55,825 nucleotides of DNA, from assembly GCA_964653285.1 (NCBI GenBank), contig CAZZEX010000023.1, positions 1 through 55,825 on the forward strand, in the 5' to 3' direction. The notes under the pieces were generated by a model. That model made no database searches. It worked only from the letters and a program-made list of their open reading frames with translations, and was not told the DNA's origin. Source of the stretch: CAZZEX01 sp964653285 (lineage in GTDB: Bacteria; Chloroflexota; Anaerolineae; B4-G1). Below, in pieces: positions 52,965 through 55,825 of this stretch (positions are counted from its first letter, which is position 1; every line of letters starts with the position of its first letter). The position numbers and the translations under genes were made by a program.

Positions 52965-54017
52965 ATGATGGGCCGGGGCCTCTCAGTCCCCACCCTCACT
53001 TCAAAACCCCGCGTGATGGTTTCCCTATCACGGGGCTCCTCAGTGCACGAGCCTCTGTCATAGGCACTTCATTGTCAGCGATTGCTCGCCCCCGGAGCTT
53101 GGCACGTGCACAGTCAGAGTTGGATTTCCGTCCGGTCTTCAGTACGCTTCCGCACGTGCCCAAGACCCGGATTCATCCTGCTCCTATGGGATCGTTAAGA
53201 AATAACTTCCCGTTTTTGAAGCCATCGGCCGCTGTAGGGCAGGTTGGCGGCGAGTCAAGCCCGCAACCGCCTCTTGTTGATTACACCCATCGCAGCCACC
53301 TCTACCAAAGCAGATCACCACAGCCGCCTACCTGCCGCCCGGCGAAACGGCCGGTAGGCCGCTCTTTCGTTTTCCCTAACACGACCCGGTGCTGACTATG
53401 GCCCATCGGTGTCCCACCGCATATCCCAGGCATTACCCTGGGCCTTTGCTTCTTGATGGTCTCCCCGTAGAGTGTTGCTGGCTCACCGGGGCCACCTGTG
53501 CCGCCCCGCTCCCGCTGGATCGCCAGATCCAGCGGCTTGGCGATGGGATCTGACGTTCCCTTTAGAGCAAGGCGGGGAACAACACTCAAGAGGGAGACTA
53601 TCTGCTTCTTAGGGCATCCTACTCCGCCGAGGCTTGCGGCTTGGTCGCCTGCTCCGGCATTACCTGAGAGAGCACCTGTGGGTGGATTCACGTGTTATCT
53701 TTCCGTAGACGGGCTTCCAAACCTGTCTTTATGGGGGTACATTTATCGTAACTTGTATATTAGGGTTGGACCTTAACAACCTCGAATAGCATTGTCGATT
53801 TGCGCCAGAGGTGGTATGCTATCTTCTGGGAAGGCAAAGGTGCGAGCTTACAAAAGTAACTGAGGAGCTTCGGCTGCCTCTTTGGGTAGATTGCTCACCT
53901 TCCCTGCCCAGGAGACCCTATTAGGAACATTGGGGAGTGCCTGCTCTACTAGGCCCTGCCCCTGATCAAGGACAAGTTTGGGTTGCATACCACCCTGGCC
54001 CTGGGCGCCTAGTCGCA
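52965..54017 (-). other. Candidate ORF-less group II intron (boundaries tentative)
   Basis: The interval holds no believable protein gene but is dense in stem-loops on the minus strand, for example a perfect 10-bp hairpin at 53513-53536. At 53003-53038 is a domain V-like hairpin (separate entry), followed by a G-rich stem that could be domain VI. On the same strand GTGCGAC at 54017 matches the usual 5' intron start. No reverse transcriptase is encoded. The right half (53780-54017) could instead belong to the IS110 leader. Confidence 0.4.
53003..53038 (-). ncRNA. Group II intron domain V-like hairpin
   Basis: The minus strand folds into a lower helix GAGCCCCG/CGGGGTTT with the AGC triad opposite GTT, an upper helix TGAT(A)GG/CCATCA, a GAAA tetraloop and a 2-nt CG bulge. 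Each of these matches the known domain V of group II introns. The upper helix has one extra A. Confidence 0.55.
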
Positions 54018-54070
54018 CCGCTGCCTCCCCCGAGTGGAAGAGATGCATTGAGTAAAAGAAGGAGGTCAAG
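53780..54070 (+). ncRNA. Structured leader of IS110 (candidate bridge RNA region)
   Basis: About 290 nt between the previous sequence and the transposase start contain several short stems, such as GAGGAGC/GCTGCCTC and GGGT/ACCC pairs around AGGCC/GGCGCCT. In the IS110 group a bridge RNA is encoded upstream of the transposase, so this position fits. Loop contents were not testable. Confidence 0.35.
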
Positions 54071-55453
54071 ATGCGCATTCTAGGTATCGACTTAGCGACG
54101 AGGGCCAAGCATCGGGCCATCATCGCCAACGAGCGGGGGCATTTCATCAGCCCCGTCATCAAGTTCAGAACCCAATTGCCGGGCCTGGAACGGCTGTACA
54201 CCCGCTCCCGACGCGGGATGGAATCGGAAGAGCCGCTCGTGGTGGTAATGGAGGCCACCGACATTGTCTGGTATCCGGTCTCCGTCTACTTTATGCGCCG
54301 AGGGGCGACGGTCCACGTGGTCAACCCGCGTATGTCCGCCGATCTGGCTCGGTTCTACAACCGCCACGCCAGCAGCGACCGCTTGGCGGCCAGGACCTTG
54401 GCCCGTCTACCAATAGTTCTTCCGGATGAACTGTACCCTTTGGTTCTATCCGGGGCCGACTACTTGGCTCTGCAACGCGGTTGCAAGGAAGTGGAGCGCC
54501 TGACTACTCAAATCAGCGCGATCAAGAATCGCCTGCAGTCCACCGACCACCTGGGCTGGCCGGACCTGAAGCAGCGGGTTTTCTCGAACCCGCTCGGTTC
54601 ACCGGCACGCTGGTTTCGGGACCACTTCTACGAACCTCGACGGGTGATCGAAGCGGGCATCGCGGGGTTGCGCCAGGCTTGGCGGGCGGCTGAGGAAGTC
54701 TACGACGGCGACGAGGACTGGATTGGGCCTCTGGTCGCCCTGGCCGAGGAGGGATCGTCGCTGTACGGTGACCAGGGGACCTACTTAGACTACTCTGCCC
54801 TCGCCGCCGCAGTCTGCCGTGAGCAACAACGCCTGGCCGGGCTGGAGGCCGATGTCCACTACGTGCGGCTCAATGTCACCCGGCCTCTCTATCGCAAACT
54901 CCATCCTAGCCGCAACGTAGAGACGCTCAGAGGCGTCGGCCAAGACAGCGGAGCGGTCTACACGGGCTTCATCGGCCTTCCTGACCGCTTCCCCAACAAC
55001 CGCCGTTATCGCAACTGGCACGGGATCATACCGCGCAGTGCCCAGAGTGGGGAGAGCGAAAGCAAGGGAATGCGCACCACCCAGGCCGGCCCCAACCCGG
55101 TCAAGAAGTACGGCTACCTCAACGCCGACGTTGCCCGCCGATGGGACCCACAGATCGCCTTCATCTACCACGACCAGATGGTCAACAAAGGCAAGCACCA
55201 CACTCAGGCGGTGTGTGCCTGCGCCACCCATCTGCTCGACCGCGTGCGGATCATCTTGCTCGAGGACCGCCCCTATGAACTACAGGGCGTGGACGGTACG
55301 CCAGTCACACCCGAAGAAGCACGGGCTATCGTCGTGGAGCGGTACACGGTGCCGGAGGAAGTGCGGCAGCGCAACAACAAGCGGGCTCGCAGAGAGCGGG
55401 CCCAACGACGGGCAGAGCAAAAATACAACAGAAGGAGAAGTTGCTCCAGGTAG
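54071..55453 (+). CDS. IS110-family transposase
   Basis: A 460-residue protein. The N-terminal DEDD RuvC-like domain begins MRILGIDLATRAKHRAIIAN with the first catalytic Asp; VVVMEATDIVWYPVSVY and VNPRMSADLARFYNRHASSDRLAA give the further acidic residues. The C-terminal Transposase_20 domain has VETLRGVGQDSGAVYTGFIG and RYRNWHGIIPRSAQSGES, with the nucleophilic serine of this family. The arginine-rich tail (RARRERAQRRAEQKYNRRR) is likely nucleic-acid binding. Length is normal and the frame intact. AAGGAGG lies before the ATG. Confidence 0.92.
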   Translation: MRILGIDLATRAKHRAIIANERGHFISPVIKFRTQLPGLERLYTRSRRGMESEEPLVVVMEATDIVWYPVSVYFMRRGATVHVVNPRMSADLARFYNRHASSDRLAARTLARLPIVLPDELYPLVLSGADYLALQRGCKEVERLTTQISAIKNRLQSTDHLGWPDLKQRVFSNPLGSPARWFRDHFYEPRRVIEAGIAGLRQAWRAAEEVYDGDEDWIGPLVALAEEGSSLYGDQGTYLDYSALAAAVCREQQRLAGLEADVHYVRLNVTRPLYRKLHPSRNVETLRGVGQDSGAVYTGFIGLPDRFPNNRRYRNWHGIIPRSAQSGESESKGMRTTQAGPNPVKKYGYLNADVARRWDPQIAFIYHDQMVNKGKHHTQAVCACATHLLDRVRIILLEDRPYELQGVDGTPVTPEEARAIVVERYTVPEEVRQRNNKRARRERAQRRAEQKYNRRRSCSR

Positions 55454-55530
55454 GTAAGAGGCTGACCATAAGTCACCTCAGCCTGGAAACAACTTCCCCC
55501 TCGCTCCGTGATCGGATTGTAGCACATCAC
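55448..55530 (+). terminator. Two stem-loops after the transposase
   Basis: AGGCTGA/TCAGCCT (about 55450-55472) and CCGTGAT/ATCACGG (about 55508-55530) form hairpins downstream of the stop. They could stop transcription or belong to the IS right end. Confidence 0.45.
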
Positions 55531-55570
55531 GGGGCGCTGTCAAGCCCTGCCGAGCGGGGATGGAGACAAC

Positions 55571-55825
55571 GCGTCCCACGTGCATATCGGGGGTGATCGC
55601 TATTCGAGATTTTAAGGTTCAATCACTTGACAAGACTTAGAACAAGACTTAGAACGCGTCCCACGTGCATATCGGGGGTGATCGCTATTCGAGATTTTAA
55701 GGTTCAATCACTTGACAAGACTTAGAACAAGACTTAGAACGCGTCCCACGTGCATATCGGGGGTGATCGCTATTCGAGATTTTAAGGTTCAATCACTTGA
55801 CAAGACTTAGAACAAGACTTAGAAC
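55571..55825. repeat. Perfect 85-bp tandem repeat (three copies)
   Basis: The unit beginning GCGTCCCACGTGCATATCGG starts at 55571, 55656 and 55741, with no mismatch seen, and the third copy ends exactly at the window edge. Each unit ends with a 12-bp direct repeat AAGACTTAGAAC twice and contains TTGACA. There are no spacers, so it is not CRISPR. It could be a true minisatellite or an assembly loop at a contig end. Confidence 0.9.

Larger units (their letters stand above)
54040..55530 (+). mobile_element. IS110-family insertion sequence (ends not defined)
   Basis: IS110 elements usually lack terminal inverted repeats, and I see none here. The element should include some leader DNA upstream of the transposase and the short 3' stretch with two stem-loops. 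The true ends could lie further left. Confidence 0.5.

Noticed and set aside
53302..53691. A 129-residue minus-strand protein
   Set aside because: Its sequence is low in complexity for a protein, matches nothing known to me, and the DNA is full of stem-loops; structured RNA is more likely.
55571..55825. CRISPR array or integron attC cluster
   Set aside because: All 85 bp of each unit are identical, so no spacer exists, and there is no attC-type palindrome or integrase nearby.

Overview
The window is about 55.8 kb of GC-rich bacterial DNA that is mostly chromosomal housekeeping and signalling genes, with two accessory, decaying patches: 1-4.7 kb on the left and 52.9-55.8 kb on the right. I infer a member of the Chloroflexota, probably Anaerolineae-like. 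The basis is the mix of large GAF/PAS histidine kinases, a class III cyclase, a baseplate-J-like membrane protein beside ruvX/mltG, a COG1313-type radical SAM enzyme, ADP-forming acetate-CoA ligase with a DRTGG partner, and PPC-domain lipoproteins. This placement is inference; no rRNA is present to test it.

Layout. 1-4.7 kb (minus strand): a serine/threonine kinase with at least 19 leucine-rich repeats that runs off the left edge, a BrnT/CopG toxin-antitoxin pair, a truncated second kinase copy, and a collapsed cluster of NTase, HEPN, DUF4258 and DUF2283 pieces. 4.7-12.1 kb (minus): a substrate-binding protein, mltG, ruvX, a baseplate-J-like protein and alaS; heptanucleotide repeat arrays lie at the ends of three of these genes. 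12.4-22.3 kb: a response regulator, a large sensor kinase and a GAF/PAS cyclase (plus), then ychF and a second large sensor kinase (minus). 22.5-31.9 kb (plus): yajC, a SpoIIE-type phosphatase, a TrkA-domain channel-like protein, a P-loop protein, rseP, a HEAT-repeat protein, a peptidase-MA protein, an exonuclease, a PflX-like radical SAM enzyme, acyP and a FecR-like membrane protein. 32-42.5 kb: a CBM-like protein, radC, a zinc-ribbon membrane protein, pyk, a PPC lipoprotein, eno, a DRTGG protein and acetate-CoA ligase (ADP-forming). 42.7-52.9 kb: ssrA (tmRNA), a ThiF-like protein, an Eis-like acetyltransferase, thpR, a LOG-like protein, an MFS transporter, tRNA-Thr(CGT), a ResB-like pair, udk, an epimerase and a ferredoxin-like protein. 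52.9-55.8 kb: a stretch on the minus strand with a credible group II intron domain V, an IS110-family transposase with a structured upstream leader, and a perfect 85-bp tandem repeat reaching the window edge.

How the genes fit together. The response regulator, sensor kinase and cyclase are co-directional and closely spaced and probably form one signalling unit. pyk, eno and the ADP-forming ligase with its DRTGG partner suggest glycolytic flux ending in acetate with ATP formation. Short-period DNA (7-bp arrays and G/C-rich 'PPxxGG' inserts) repeatedly contributes stop codons, C-termini, a lipobox-like leader and in-frame inserts of ordinary genes; I consider this the most unusual feature of the window.
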